Assembly: GCA_963775275.1 (NCBI GenBank)
Contig: CAVZII010000005.1
Location: 3,782,001-3,846,000, forward strand
Reading direction: 5' to 3'
From: JANWHQ01 sp963775275
GTDB taxonomy: Bacteria; Pseudomonadota; Alphaproteobacteria; Caulobacterales; Caulobacteraceae
DNA length: 64,000 nucleotides
The notes beneath the pieces were generated by a model. It had not been told where the DNA came from and searched no databases. It worked only from the letters and a program-made list of their open reading frames with translations. Made by a program: the position numbers and the translations under genes. This document shows positions 8,348 through 15,965 of this stretch, piece by piece. Every line of letters begins with the position of its first letter. The first letter of the stretch is position 1.

Positions 8348-8788
8348 TCAGGCCTTGCCGCGCTTGCGGCGGACGCCGCGGCCGAGGCCGATCTTCTTGG
8401 CGAAGTCCGAGCGCCGGGCGGCGTAGTTGGGCGCCACCATGGGGTAGTCGGCCGGCAGGCCCCATTTGCGCCGGTAATCCTCGGGGCTCATGTCGTAGCG
8501 CGACCGCAGGTAACGCTTCAGCATCTTGAGCTGCGCGCCGTCCTCGAGGCACACGACGTAATCCGGCTGGATGGATCTCGAAACCGGAACGGCGGGCCTC
8601 GGCTTGACGGCCGGGGCCGCGGCCTCGGGCTTGGCGAGGTCGATCAGGGCGCCATGGACCTGACGCACGACGTCGCTGATGGCGTTGGCCTGGACGGGGT
8701 TGCGCGACACATAGGCCGCCACGATCTCGCTGCTGAGGCGCAGCACGTCCTGACCGGACAACGGTTCTGTTTGGATCTCGATCGACAT
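8348..8788 (-). CDS. MucR/Ros family transcriptional regulator
   Basis: 146 aa. MucR proteins are alphaproteobacterial DNA-binding regulators of envelope, motility and cell-cycle genes. The C-terminal half has the family block 'CLEDGAQLKMLKRYLRSRYD' followed by 'MSPEDYRRKWGLPADYPMV' and 'APNYAARRSDFAKKIGLGRG'. In classical Ros the zinc ligands are two Cys and two His; here the second Cys is Asp and both His positions are replaced (LKRYLRSRY), so zinc may not be bound, as in some known zinc-less family members. ATG at 8788 is preceded by AGGGAAGAG. The open frame extends 51 codons upstream but without a site. It is divergent from glyA, with 236 bp between the starts. Confidence 0.93.
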   Translation of the reverse strand: MSIEIQTEPLSGQDVLRLSSEIVAAYVSRNPVQANAISDVVRQVHGALIDLAKPEAAAPAVKPRPAVPVSRSIQPDYVVCLEDGAQLKMLKRYLRSRYDMSPEDYRRKWGLPADYPMVAPNYAARRSDFAKKIGLGRGVRRKRGKA

Positions 8789-8949
8789 GTGCTCTTCCCT
8801 GGCCGACGTCCCAGAAGCCCGAAAGGCGGCATCCTGCGCCCCGCGCATGCGGCTTCCAGCGCAGCCGCCGCACTGCGAGACAAAGTCTCGAACGTTTGGC
8901 CGGGCCGCCAGTTCCAGCGCCCGGGCGTCCGGGCGCAACAAGCGGTGGA

Positions 8950-8977
8950 TTGATTGACGGCGGACGATCGCTAAACA
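8950..8977 (+). promoter_or_regulatory. candidate glyA promoter
   Basis: TTGATT (8950-8955), 16 bp, TAAACA (8972-8977), about 48 bp before the glyA start codon. This is a sigma-70-like match in the mucR/glyA divergent region. It is by inspection only; the -10 is imperfect. Confidence 0.3.
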
Positions 8978-9024
8978 GGGCGCGCGGAGGGAACAGTCCG
9001 AGCCAGCCCTTCCCGGAGGCCTTG

Positions 9025-10326
9025 ATGACGGCGATCGCCGAAACGACCATTCCCGCTTCGGAGGCCTTCTTCGAGCACAGCCTGGAGGAGTCCGATCCGG
9101 AGGTCTTCCGGGCCGTGGATGGGGAGCTGCGCCGCGAGCAACAGCACATAGAGCTCATCGCCTCGGAGAACATCGTCTCGCGCGCCGTGCTCGAAGCGAC
9201 CGGCTCCGTCCTCACCAACAAGTACGCCGAGGGCTATCCCGGCCGCCGCTATTACGAGGGCTGCGAATGGGTGGACGTGGCCGAGCAGATCGCTATCGAC
9301 CGCGCCAAGAAACTGTTCGGCTGCGCCTTCGCCAACGTCCAGCCGCACTCAGGCTCCCAGGCCAACCAGGCGGTGTTCATGGGGCTCCTGAAACCCGGCG
9401 ACGCCTTCATGGGCATGGACCTGGCGGCCGGCGGCCATCTGACGCACGGCAGCCCGGTGAACCAGTCCGGGCGCTGGTTCCGCCCCGTGCCCTACACCGT
9501 TCGCAAGCAGGACCAGGTGATCGACTATGACGATCTGGCCGAGATCGCCCGGCGCGAGCGTCCCAGGCTGATCATCGCCGGCGGAACGGCCTACGGGCGC
9601 ATCATCGACTTCAAGCGGTGCCGCGAGATCGCCGATGAGATCGGCGCCTATCTGATGGTGGACATGGCGCACTTCGCGGGCCTGGTCGCCGGCGGCGTCT
9701 ACCCGAGCCCGCTGCCCTTCGCGCACGTGGTGACGTCCACCACCCACAAGACCCTGCGCGGGCCGCGCGGGGGCATGGTGCTCTCCAACGACGAGGAGAT
9801 CGGCAAGAAGCTGAATCGCGGCGTCTTTCCCGGCCTGCAGGGCGGTCCCTTGATGCACATCATCGCCGCCAAGGCGGTGGCGCTGGGCGAGGCCATGCGG
9901 CCGGACTTCAAGGTCTATGCGCGCAACGTCGTGGACAACGCCAAGGTGCTGGCCGAGACGCTGATCTCGAACGGCCTGGCCATCGTGTCGGGCGGCACCG
10001 ACAGCCACCTCATGCTGGTGGACCTGCGGCCCAAGGAGGTCACCGGCAAGGCCGCCGCGACGAGCCTGCACAGGGCCTTCCTGACCTGCAACTACAACGG
10101 CGTGCCCTTCGATCCCCAGCCGCCCATGGTGACCTCGGGCATCCGCCTGGGCACCCCCGCCTCCACCAGCCGCGGCTTCGGACAGGCGGAGTTCCGAAAG
10201 GTCGGCCAGCTGATCGCCGAGGTCGTCGAAGGCCTTCGACGCAACGGCGAGGACAATTCCGCCGTCGAAGCCACGGTGCGCGCCCAGGTGCTGGACCTCA
10301 CGTCGCGCTTTCCTATCTACAGCTGA
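9025..10326 (+). CDS. glyA: serine hydroxymethyltransferase
   Basis: 433 aa. PLP enzyme interconverting serine + THF with glycine + 5,10-methylene-THF, the main entry of one-carbon units. It has 'LIASENIVSRAVLEATGS', 'NKYAEGYPGRRYYEGCEW', 'VQPHSGSQANQAVF', the PLP-lysine motif 'STTHKTLRGPRGG', and 'VTSGIRLGTPASTSRGF'. The start ATG at 9025 follows GGAGG (9014-9018) with good spacing; an in-frame open stretch of 43 codons upstream lacks a site. Together with fhs and the cyclo-ligase it makes the first 10 kb rich in folate enzymes. The gap to nrdR is filled by the composite palindromic repeat. Confidence 0.97.
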   Translation: MTAIAETTIPASEAFFEHSLEESDPEVFRAVDGELRREQQHIELIASENIVSRAVLEATGSVLTNKYAEGYPGRRYYEGCEWVDVAEQIAIDRAKKLFGCAFANVQPHSGSQANQAVFMGLLKPGDAFMGMDLAAGGHLTHGSPVNQSGRWFRPVPYTVRKQDQVIDYDDLAEIARRERPRLIIAGGTAYGRIIDFKRCREIADEIGAYLMVDMAHFAGLVAGGVYPSPLPFAHVVTSTTHKTLRGPRGGMVLSNDEEIGKKLNRGVFPGLQGGPLMHIIAAKAVALGEAMRPDFKVYARNVVDNAKVLAETLISNGLAIVSGGTDSHLMLVDLRPKEVTGKAAATSLHRAFLTCNYNGVPFDPQPPMVTSGIRLGTPASTSRGFGQAEFRKVGQLIAEVVEGLRRNGEDNSAVEATVRAQVLDLTSRFPIYS

Positions 10327-10336
10327 GCTGAGCGAC

Positions 10337-10503
10337 CTAGTGAGGTGAATTTGACGTTCGTCCCGCATTTGGGGCGACCTTCGCGACGAACGTCAAATTC
10401 GTAAACCTCACTAGAATCATTGATTTGCTGGTGTCCTTGTCGACTCTGACGTTCGTTCGGCGCCCGCCCCAGGCGGTAGCGAACGTCAAAGTCGGGACAC
10501 CAG
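10337..10503 (+). repeat. composite double-hairpin repeat, copy 1
   Basis: Unit 1 is 10337-10414 (78 nt): outer arm CTAGTGAGGT with ACCTCACTAG, inner arm GAATTTGACGTTCGTC with GACGAACGTCAAATTC, and a 4-nt GTAA bulge in the 3' arm. The spacer is AATCATTGATTTG (10415-10427). Unit 2 is 10428-10503 (76 nt): outer arm CTGGTGTCC with GGACACCAG, a TTGT bulge in the 5' arm, and inner arm CGACTCTGACGTTCG with CGAACGTCAAAGTCG (one C/A mismatch). Both have loops of about 22-24 nt with unrelated sequence. The same architecture recurs inverted at 32464-32629. It fills the glyA-nrdR gap; any nrdR promoter would have to lie within it. Confidence 0.9.
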
Positions 10504-10521
10504 AGAGGAGCCGGACCGAAC

Positions 10522-10989
10522 GTGCGCTGCCCCTTCTGCGGACATCCCGACAGCCAGGTGAAGGACTCCCGCGCGTCCGAGGACGGGGCGGTGATCCGCC
10601 GCCGCAGGCTGTGCCCGGAGTGCGGCGGGCGCTTCACCACCTTCGAGCGCGTGCAGCTGCGCGAGCTGACGATCGTCAAGCGATCGGGCCGACGCACGCC
10701 ATTCGACCGAGAGAAGCTCTCCCGCTCCATCACCATGGCCCTGCGCAAACGGCCGGTGGAGCCCGAGCGGGTGGAACGGATGATTTCCTCGATCGTGCGC
10801 CAGCTGGAGAGCATGGGCGAGACCGAGATCGCTTCGGCCGTCGTGGGAGAAATGGCGATGAAAGCGTTGAAAACGCTCGATGAAGTCGCCTATGTCCGCT
10901 TCGCCTCCGTGTACCGCGACTTCAGGCAGACCGGCGACTTCGCCAAGTTCCTGGGCGCGGAGGGCCTCAGCGAAGAGTCCGAGGAGTAG
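10522..10989 (+). CDS. nrdR: transcriptional repressor NrdR
   Basis: 155 aa, canonical length. NrdR represses ribonucleotide reductase genes in response to ATP/dATP. A zinc ribbon is formed by C3/C6 and C31/C34 ('MRCPFCG', 'RLCPECG'), followed by 'RFTTFERVQ' and an ATP-cone domain (about residues 49-139) with 'VKRSGRRTPFDREKL' and 'YVRFASVYRDF'. The start is GTG at 10522 after GAGAGGAG. It is the first gene of a tight operon with riboflavin genes; the next start is 2 bp after its stop. nrdR next to rib genes and nusB is a common alphaproteobacterial arrangement. Confidence 0.97.
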   Translation: MRCPFCGHPDSQVKDSRASEDGAVIRRRRLCPECGGRFTTFERVQLRELTIVKRSGRRTPFDREKLSRSITMALRKRPVEPERVERMISSIVRQLESMGETEIASAVVGEMAMKALKTLDEVAYVRFASVYRDFRQTGDFAKFLGAEGLSEESEE

Positions 10990-10991
10990 CC

Positions 10992-11636
10992 TTGGGCGTC
11001 ACGCTCAAGCTCGCCACTTCGCTCGACGGCAGGATCGCCACGGCGTCGGGCGAAAGCCGCTGGATCACGGGCGAGGAGGCCCGCAAGGCCGTGCACCGGC
11101 TGCGGGCCCAGCACGACGCGGTGGTGATCGGGATCGGGACGGCCCTGGCCGATGATCCGGAGCTGACCGTGAGGCTCGAGGACTATGAGGGCCCCCAGCC
11201 CGCTAGGGTGGTGCTGGACAGCCGCCAGCGGCTCGGCCCGCGCTCCAAGCTCGCCAGGACCGCCCGGCAGACGCCGACCGTGGTGGTTTCGATCGATCCG
11301 CCTTCGCCGGCGCTGAGCGAGGCCGGCGTGGACGTGCTGACCGTCCGCGATGGCGGCGACGGGCGGCCGGACCTGAAAGCGGTCTTGCAGGCGCTGGAGC
11401 AGAAGGGGTATCGCCGCCTCTTCGTCGAGGGCGGCGGGCAGGTGGCCGCGGCTTTCGTCCGTTGCGGGCTGGTCGACCGGATCGAATGGTTCCGCGCTCC
11501 GATCGTGCTCGGCGGCGAAGGGAGGCCGTGCATCGGGTCCCTGGGCGTGCGGCGCCTGGCCGACGCCTTGCGGCTGAGACGGGTCTCCATCGAGGCTCTG
11601 GGCGAAGACCTCTGGGAGCGCTACGAGGGCGCCTGA
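10992..11636 (+). CDS. stand-alone RibD-type pyrimidine reductase domain
   Basis: 214 aa, starting with TTG at 10992, two bases after the nrdR stop. It matches only the C-terminal reductase half of bifunctional RibD: 'VTLKLATSLDGRIATASGES', 'RWITGEEARKAVHRLRAQHD', 'GIGTALADDPELTVRL' and 'VEGGGQVAAAFVRCGLVDRI'. The N-terminal zinc deaminase domain (HAE and PCxxxxxxPPC motifs) is absent, and there is no room for it because nrdR lies directly upstream. It should reduce the ribosylamino-pyrimidine intermediate with NADPH; the deamination must be supplied by another protein. Next gene follows immediately. Confidence 0.88.
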   Translation: MGVTLKLATSLDGRIATASGESRWITGEEARKAVHRLRAQHDAVVIGIGTALADDPELTVRLEDYEGPQPARVVLDSRQRLGPRSKLARTARQTPTVVVSIDPPSPALSEAGVDVLTVRDGGDGRPDLKAVLQALEQKGYRRLFVEGGGQVAAAFVRCGLVDRIEWFRAPIVLGGEGRPCIGSLGVRRLADALRLRRVSIEALGEDLWERYEGA

Positions 11637-12227
11637 ATGTTCACCGGCATCGTCACCGACATCGGACGGGTTCGGACCGTCCGCGACACCAACCGCGACC
11701 GGAGGCTCGAGATCGAGACCGCCTTCGACCTCTCGACCGTCGACATCGGCGCCTCGATCAGCTGTTCGGGCTGCTGCCTGACCGTGGTGGACAAGGGGCA
11801 GGGCTGGTTCGCCGTCGAAGCCTCGGGCGAGACGCTGCAGACGGCCACGGTCGGGGGCTGGCGCGTGGACGCGCCTGTGAACCTCGAGCGGGCCGCCCGG
11901 GTCGGCGACGAGCTCGGCGGCCACATCGTCTCCGGCCACGTGGACGGACTCGGCGAGGTGGTCTCGATCGAGCCCGAAGGCGGCTCTCACCGCGTCCGCT
12001 TCCGCGCGCCGCGGCCGCTTCACCGGCTGATCGCGCCCAAGGGCTCCATTGCGATCGAGGGCGTGTCCCTGACCGTGAACGAGGTCGAGGACGACCTCTT
12101 CGGGGTGAACATCATCCCGCACACCTGGGAGGCGACCACACTGTCCCGGCTTCAGCCCGCATCGAAGGTCAACCTCGAGATCGACGTTCTCGCGCGCTAT
12201 CTCGCCCGCTGGCAGGAAACGGCCTGA
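11637..12227 (+). CDS. ribE: riboflavin synthase (alpha subunit type)
   Basis: 196 aa, canonical length. It dismutates two 6,7-dimethyl-8-ribityllumazine to riboflavin. Two tandem lumazine-binding barrels are visible: barrel 1 starts 'MFTGIVTDIGRVR' with 'SCSGCCLTVV', barrel 2 has 'LGGHIVSGHVDGLGEV' and 'GSIAIEGVSLTVNEV'. The ATG directly follows the stop of the reductase gene, which indicates translational coupling. The next gene, the ribB-type fusion, starts 3 bases after its stop. Confidence 0.96.
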   Translation: MFTGIVTDIGRVRTVRDTNRDRRLEIETAFDLSTVDIGASISCSGCCLTVVDKGQGWFAVEASGETLQTATVGGWRVDAPVNLERAARVGDELGGHIVSGHVDGLGEVVSIEPEGGSHRVRFRAPRPLHRLIAPKGSIAIEGVSLTVNEVEDDLFGVNIIPHTWEATTLSRLQPASKVNLEIDVLARYLARWQETA

Positions 12228-12229
12228 AC

Positions 12230-13345
12230 ATGGACGACACGCCGATCTCGACGGTCGAGGAGATCATCGAGGACGCCAAGCAGGGGCGGCCCTTCATCCT
12301 GGTCGACGCCGAGGACCGGGAGAACGAGGGCGACGTCATCATCCCCGCCCAGTTCGCCACGCCCGACCAGATCAACTTCATGGCCAAGCACGCGCGCGGC
12401 CTGATCTGCCTGGCCATCACCGCCGAACGCGCCAAGCAGCTGCGCCTGCCGCCGATGGCCATCGAGAACGAGACGCCGCACGGCACGGCCTTCACCGTGT
12501 CGATCGAGGCGCGCGAAGGCGTGACGACGGGCATCTCGGCGCACGACCGTGCGCACACGGTGTCGGTGGCGACCGACCCGACCAAGGGCCCGGACGACAT
12601 CGTCTCGCCCGGACATGTCTTCCCGCTGGTCGCCAAGGAGGGCGGCGTCCTGGTCCGCACCGGCCACACCGAGGCGGCGGTCGACATCGCCAGGCTCGCA
12701 GGGCTGCAGCCCGCCGGTGTGATCTGCGAGATCATGAACGACGACGGCACCATGGCCCGGCTGCCCGACCTGGTGGCCTTCGCCCAGCTGCACGGGCTGA
12801 AGATCGGCGCCATCTCGGACCTGATCGCCTACCGCCGGCGCACCGAGCGTCACGTGGAGCGGGTGCTGGAGACGCCGTTCGACAGCGTCTACGGCGGCCG
12901 GTTCCGCCTGCTGATCTATCGCAACCTGATCGACAGGGCCGAGCACCTGGCGCTGGTGAAGGGCAAGATCGATCCGGACAGGCCGACGATGGTGCGCGTG
13001 CACCAGATCGACCCGGCCGCGGACGTCCTGGGCCACGTGGACTACCGCCGCGACTATGTGCCCCAGTCGCTGCGAACCATCGCCGCCTTCGACGGAGCAG
13101 GCGTGGCGCTGTTCCTGCGCGATCCGAGCCCGACCTTCATGTCCGACCGGTTCAACGGCGTGCACGACCACGGAGCGGCGGTCCTGCGCGACGTGGGCGT
13201 CGGCTCCCAGATCCTGCTGGACCTCGGGGTGCGGGAGATGATCCTGCTGACCTCGACTCAGGCGAGACTGCCGGCGCTGGAAGGCTACGGCCTCAGGATC
13301 GTGGAGCGCCGCCCGATCCCGCAAGAGGAGCCCGGGCATGATTGA
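12230..13345 (+). CDS. ribB: 3,4-dihydroxy-2-butanone-4-phosphate synthase with degenerate GTP cyclohydrolase II-like domain
   Basis: 371 aa. Residues 1-205 are RibB: 'DAEDRENEGDVI', 'TAFTVSIEAREGVTTGISA', 'GHVFPLVAKEGGVLVRTGHT' and 'ICEIMNDDGTMAR'. It converts ribulose 5-phosphate to dihydroxybutanone phosphate for the lumazine ring. The C-terminal domain is RibA-like in length and fold ('VRVHQIDPAADVLGH', 'GVGSQILLDLGV') but has no cysteine, so the zinc site of GTP cyclohydrolase II is missing and it should not be active as RibA. This is the known RibBX type; a separate RibA is expected elsewhere. The long frame opens further upstream, but ATG at 12230 is the family start. It overlaps ribH by 8 bp. 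Confidence 0.92.
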   Translation: MDDTPISTVEEIIEDAKQGRPFILVDAEDRENEGDVIIPAQFATPDQINFMAKHARGLICLAITAERAKQLRLPPMAIENETPHGTAFTVSIEAREGVTTGISAHDRAHTVSVATDPTKGPDDIVSPGHVFPLVAKEGGVLVRTGHTEAAVDIARLAGLQPAGVICEIMNDDGTMARLPDLVAFAQLHGLKIGAISDLIAYRRRTERHVERVLETPFDSVYGGRFRLLIYRNLIDRAEHLALVKGKIDPDRPTMVRVHQIDPAADVLGHVDYRRDYVPQSLRTIAAFDGAGVALFLRDPSPTFMSDRFNGVHDHGAAVLRDVGVGSQILLDLGVREMILLTSTQARLPALEGYGLRIVERRPIPQEEPGHD

Positions 13346-13802
13346 GGACAAGGTGCGCGTCCTGATCGTCGAGGCGCGGTTCTATCCCGCCCTCGCGGAC
13401 GAGCTGCTGAAGGGTGCGACGGAGGCGCTGGCGGCGTTCGGCGCGGAGTACGCCATCGTTACGGTCCCGGGGGCCCTGGAGATTCCGCCTGTTATCGCCT
13501 TGGCCGAGGACGCGGCGCATCGACCCGCCGGAGCAGCCTATGACGGCTATGTGGCGCTCGGAACCGTCATCCGCGGCGAGACCCACCACTTCGAGATCGT
13601 CGCCGATCAGTCCGCCCGGGGCCTGATGGACCTCGCGGTCGGCCATCGGCTGGCCATCGGCAACGGCATCCTGACCGTCGAGGACGAGGACCAGGCCTGG
13701 GCGCGCGCGCGCGTCTCGGAAGGCGACAAGGGCGGCGCGGCGGCGCGCGCGTGCCTCGAGGTGATCGCCCTGCGGCGCCAGCTGCTCGGCCAGGCGCGAT
13801 GA
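13338..13802 (+). CDS. ribH: 6,7-dimethyl-8-ribityllumazine synthase
   Basis: 154 aa. It condenses the ribitylamino-pyrimidine with dihydroxybutanone phosphate. Typical elements are 'ILIVEARFYPALADELLKGA' (here VLIVEARFYPALADELL), 'VTVPGALEIPPVI', 'YVALGTVIRGETHHFEIVAD' with the catalytic His, and 'IGNGILTVEDEDQAWAR'. It forms icosahedral or pentameric assemblies in other species. The start ATG at 13338 lies inside the end of the preceding gene and its stop overlaps the nusB start (ATGA), so the set is translationally coupled. Confidence 0.96.
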   Translation: MIEDKVRVLIVEARFYPALADELLKGATEALAAFGAEYAIVTVPGALEIPPVIALAEDAAHRPAGAAYDGYVALGTVIRGETHHFEIVADQSARGLMDLAVGHRLAIGNGILTVEDEDQAWARARVSEGDKGGAAARACLEVIALRRQLLGQAR

Positions 13803-14314
13803 CGCGAAGCCTCAAGGAGGCCTATGCCCAGCTCGAGGCCGCGGCGCAGGACAGGCCCGCACGCCTCAGCAGCCGCGCGCGCCGGGCGCGGACCGTGGCG
13901 AGGCTGGCGGCCGTGCAGGCGCTCTATCAGATGGAGCTGTCCGGCGCCGGCGTGGAGGTGGTGATCCGCGAGTTCTCTGACTTTCGCTTCGACAGCGACA
14001 TGGAAGGCGAGCGGTTGGCGCAGGCGGACGAGGCGTTCTTCGCCGAGATCGTGCGCGGCGTGGTCCTGAGCCAGGCCGAGGTCGACCGCGCGGTGGCGCG
14101 GCGCCTTGCCAAGGACTGGCGGCTGAACCGGCTCGACGCGACCTTGCGCGCGATCCTGAGGGCGGGCGCCTTCGAGCTGATGCGACGCCCGGACGTCCCC
14201 GCCGAGGTCGTGATCGACGAATATCTGGAGATCGCCAAGTCCTTCTTCGAGGGACCCGAGCCTGGATTCGTCAACGGCGCCCTGGACGGGATCGCGCGAG
14301 ATGCGAGAGCCTAG
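13799..14314 (+). CDS. nusB: transcription antitermination factor NusB
   Basis: 171 aa. NusB binds boxA RNA with NusE (S10) in rRNA antitermination. The all-helical fold is recognisable from 'RARRARTVARLAAVQALYQM', 'FFAEIVRGVVLSQAEVD' and 'LNRLDATLRAILRAGAFELM'. An N-terminal extension of about 25 residues precedes the conserved core, usual in this order. The start is the ATG of an ATGA overlap with ribH. It overlaps thiL by 14 bp. ribH-nusB-thiL is a classical gene order. Confidence 0.95.
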   Translation: MTRSLKEAYAQLEAAAQDRPARLSSRARRARTVARLAAVQALYQMELSGAGVEVVIREFSDFRFDSDMEGERLAQADEAFFAEIVRGVVLSQAEVDRAVARRLAKDWRLNRLDATLRAILRAGAFELMRRPDVPAEVVIDEYLEIAKSFFEGPEPGFVNGALDGIARDARA

Positions 14315-15287
14315 CCGCAATCGAGGCGTCGACGAGTTCGAGGCGATCGCCCGTCTGCTGCGGCCGCTGGCCGAGGGCGCCCCCGAGTCGCTGGAGCTGA
14401 AGGACGACGCCGCGCTGATCCCTGGCCGGCCCGGGTTCGATCTCGTCATCTCGACCGACGCCATGGTCGAGGGCGTGCACTTCCTGGCGGGCGACCCGCC
14501 GGACCTCGTCGCCCGCAAGCTCTTGCGCGTCAACCTGTCTGACCTCGCGGCCAAGGGCGCGGAGCCCTACGGCTATCTTCTCGCCGCGGCCTGGCCATCG
14601 TGGTGCGACTGGCCGGTGCACGAGCGCTTCGTGGCCGGGCTCAAGGAGGATCAGGCCCGGTATGGCCTGAAGCTCCTGGGCGGCGACACCTCCTCCACGC
14701 CCGGGCCCTTGACCCTGGCGGCGACCATCCTCGGCTGGACGCCCAAGGGACGCATGGTCAGGCGGTCCGGCGCGCGCATCGGGGACCGGATCCTGGTGTC
14801 CGGCGTGATCGGCGACGGCTTCCTCGGCCTGAAGGCCGCGGTGGGCGAGATCGATTCGGAAGCGCTGGCCGAGCGCTACCGGTTGCCGGCGCCGCGGGTC
14901 GAACTGATCGATGCGCTGCGGGCGCACGCCAGCGCGGCCTGCGACGTCTCGGACGGGCTGATCGCGGACGTCGGCCACATCGGCGAGGCGAGCGGCGTCG
15001 CCGTGCGGTTTCACCTGGACCGCATGCCGCTCTCCGATCCTGCAAGACGCTGGCTCGAGCAGCACAAGGACAGGCCTTCGGCGCTCGGCGAGCTGGCGAG
15101 CGGCGGGGACGACTACGAGATCGCCTGCACGGTCCCGCCTGCGGCGGTGGCCCCCATGCTCGAAGCCGCCGACAAGGCCGGCGTGGCCGTGACCGAGATC
15201 GGCGAAGTGATCCGGGGCGAGGGGATCGAGGTCCTGCTTGACGGCGCCCGGGTCATTCCTGCGCGCACGGGTTGGCGTCACCGCTGA
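14301..15287 (+). CDS. thiL: thiamine-monophosphate kinase
   Basis: 328 aa. It phosphorylates TMP to thiamine diphosphate with ATP. AIR-synthase-related fold: 'ELKDDAALIPGRPGFDLVIS', 'TDAMVEGVHFL', 'RKLLRVNLSDLAAKGAEPYG', 'LLGGDTSSTPGPL', 'CDVSDGLIADVGHI' and 'GGDDYEIACTVP'. The ATG is inside the end of nusB. It is the last biosynthetic gene of the nrdR-rib-nusB operon; the small exported protein that follows overlaps its end in the longest frame. Confidence 0.96.
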   Translation: MREPSRNRGVDEFEAIARLLRPLAEGAPESLELKDDAALIPGRPGFDLVISTDAMVEGVHFLAGDPPDLVARKLLRVNLSDLAAKGAEPYGYLLAAAWPSWCDWPVHERFVAGLKEDQARYGLKLLGGDTSSTPGPLTLAATILGWTPKGRMVRRSGARIGDRILVSGVIGDGFLGLKAAVGEIDSEALAERYRLPAPRVELIDALRAHASAACDVSDGLIADVGHIGEASGVAVRFHLDRMPLSDPARRWLEQHKDRPSALGELASGGDDYEIACTVPPAAVAPMLEAADKAGVAVTEIGEVIRGEGIEVLLDGARVIPARTGWRHR

Positions 15288-15334
15288 GCGGGCCGGAAAC
15301 CTCGGATTCACCAAACCGGGCGAACATCCGGGAC

Positions 15335-15802
15335 ATGCGCCGCTCGGCTCTCCTCGCCCTCGTCGTCACCGCCGCCCTGGCGTTCGCCTCCCAGGGCATG
15401 GCTGGATCCAAGACCCCGCCCGCGCCCAATCCCACTGTCCTGATGTCGCCGGTCGCCTTGCCGATCGTGGTGGACGGGCGGCTGGTGAACTACGTCTTCG
15501 TGACCATCCGGCTGGGGCTCTCGTCCAAGGCCGACGCGATCAAGCTGAGGGCCATGGAGCCCTATTTCCGCGACGCCCTGGTCAAGGTCGCCTATCGCAC
15601 CCCGTTCGTGCGCGACGACGACTACACGGCCCTGGACGACGTCAAGCTGAAGGCCGCCCTTCTGCGCGAGGCCAACCGCCTCGCCGGGGCGGGCATGCTG
15701 GTCTCTGCGAAGATCGTCCGCGAGCAGGCGATGCACTATGACGGTCTGCCCAAGCCCAGGCGCGGATCGAGCGCGCCGGACGATCCTCCTCCCGTGCCTT
15801 AG
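15335..15802 (+). CDS. exported protein of unknown function
   Basis: 155 aa from ATG at 15335. Residues 1-24 are a signal peptide ending near 'SQGMAGS'. The mature part has a 'LPIVVDGRLVNYVFVTIRLGL' segment, 'MEPYFRDALVKVAYRTPFV' and a Pro-rich tail. The middle portion resembles the C-terminal domain of FliL-like proteins (a strand pair followed by an 'xRDALV' helix), but there is no membrane anchor and the resemblance is weak. It lies 47 bp after thiL and may be read from the same transcript. A longer start at 15272 would overlap thiL and bury the signal peptide, so it is not used. Confidence 0.75.
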   Translation: MRRSALLALVVTAALAFASQGMAGSKTPPAPNPTVLMSPVALPIVVDGRLVNYVFVTIRLGLSSKADAIKLRAMEPYFRDALVKVAYRTPFVRDDDYTALDDVKLKAALLREANRLAGAGMLVSAKIVREQAMHYDGLPKPRRGSSAPDDPPPVP

Positions 15803-15912
15803 CAAGGGCCTCGCGGTCGCGGTTGCGTCCGGGCGGCAGTTTTGCCATTTTCCCGCGACTTTTTTGGGGGCGCCGTCTGGACCGCCGAGTCCAGGCGTGA
15901 ACGGCGCCGGAC

Positions 15913-15932
15913 CGGCCGCCCTCGGGCGGCCG
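15913..15932. terminator. GC-rich hairpin upstream of hppA
   Basis: CGGCCGCCC (15913-15921) and GGGCGGCCG (15924-15932) form a very stable stem with a minimal loop, followed only by TTGCG. It could stop transcription from the rib/thiL side by a Rho-independent-like mechanism, but the missing T-run makes this uncertain. Confidence 0.35.
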
Positions 15933-15965
15933 TTGCGCTAGAAGAATGAGAAGGGCGCCAAGGAC

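Noticed and set aside
6842..8953. A 703-residue plus-strand frame through the decarboxylase into mucR
   Set aside because: After 7727 it leaves the conserved frame; the family sequence continues in the next frame to 8276.
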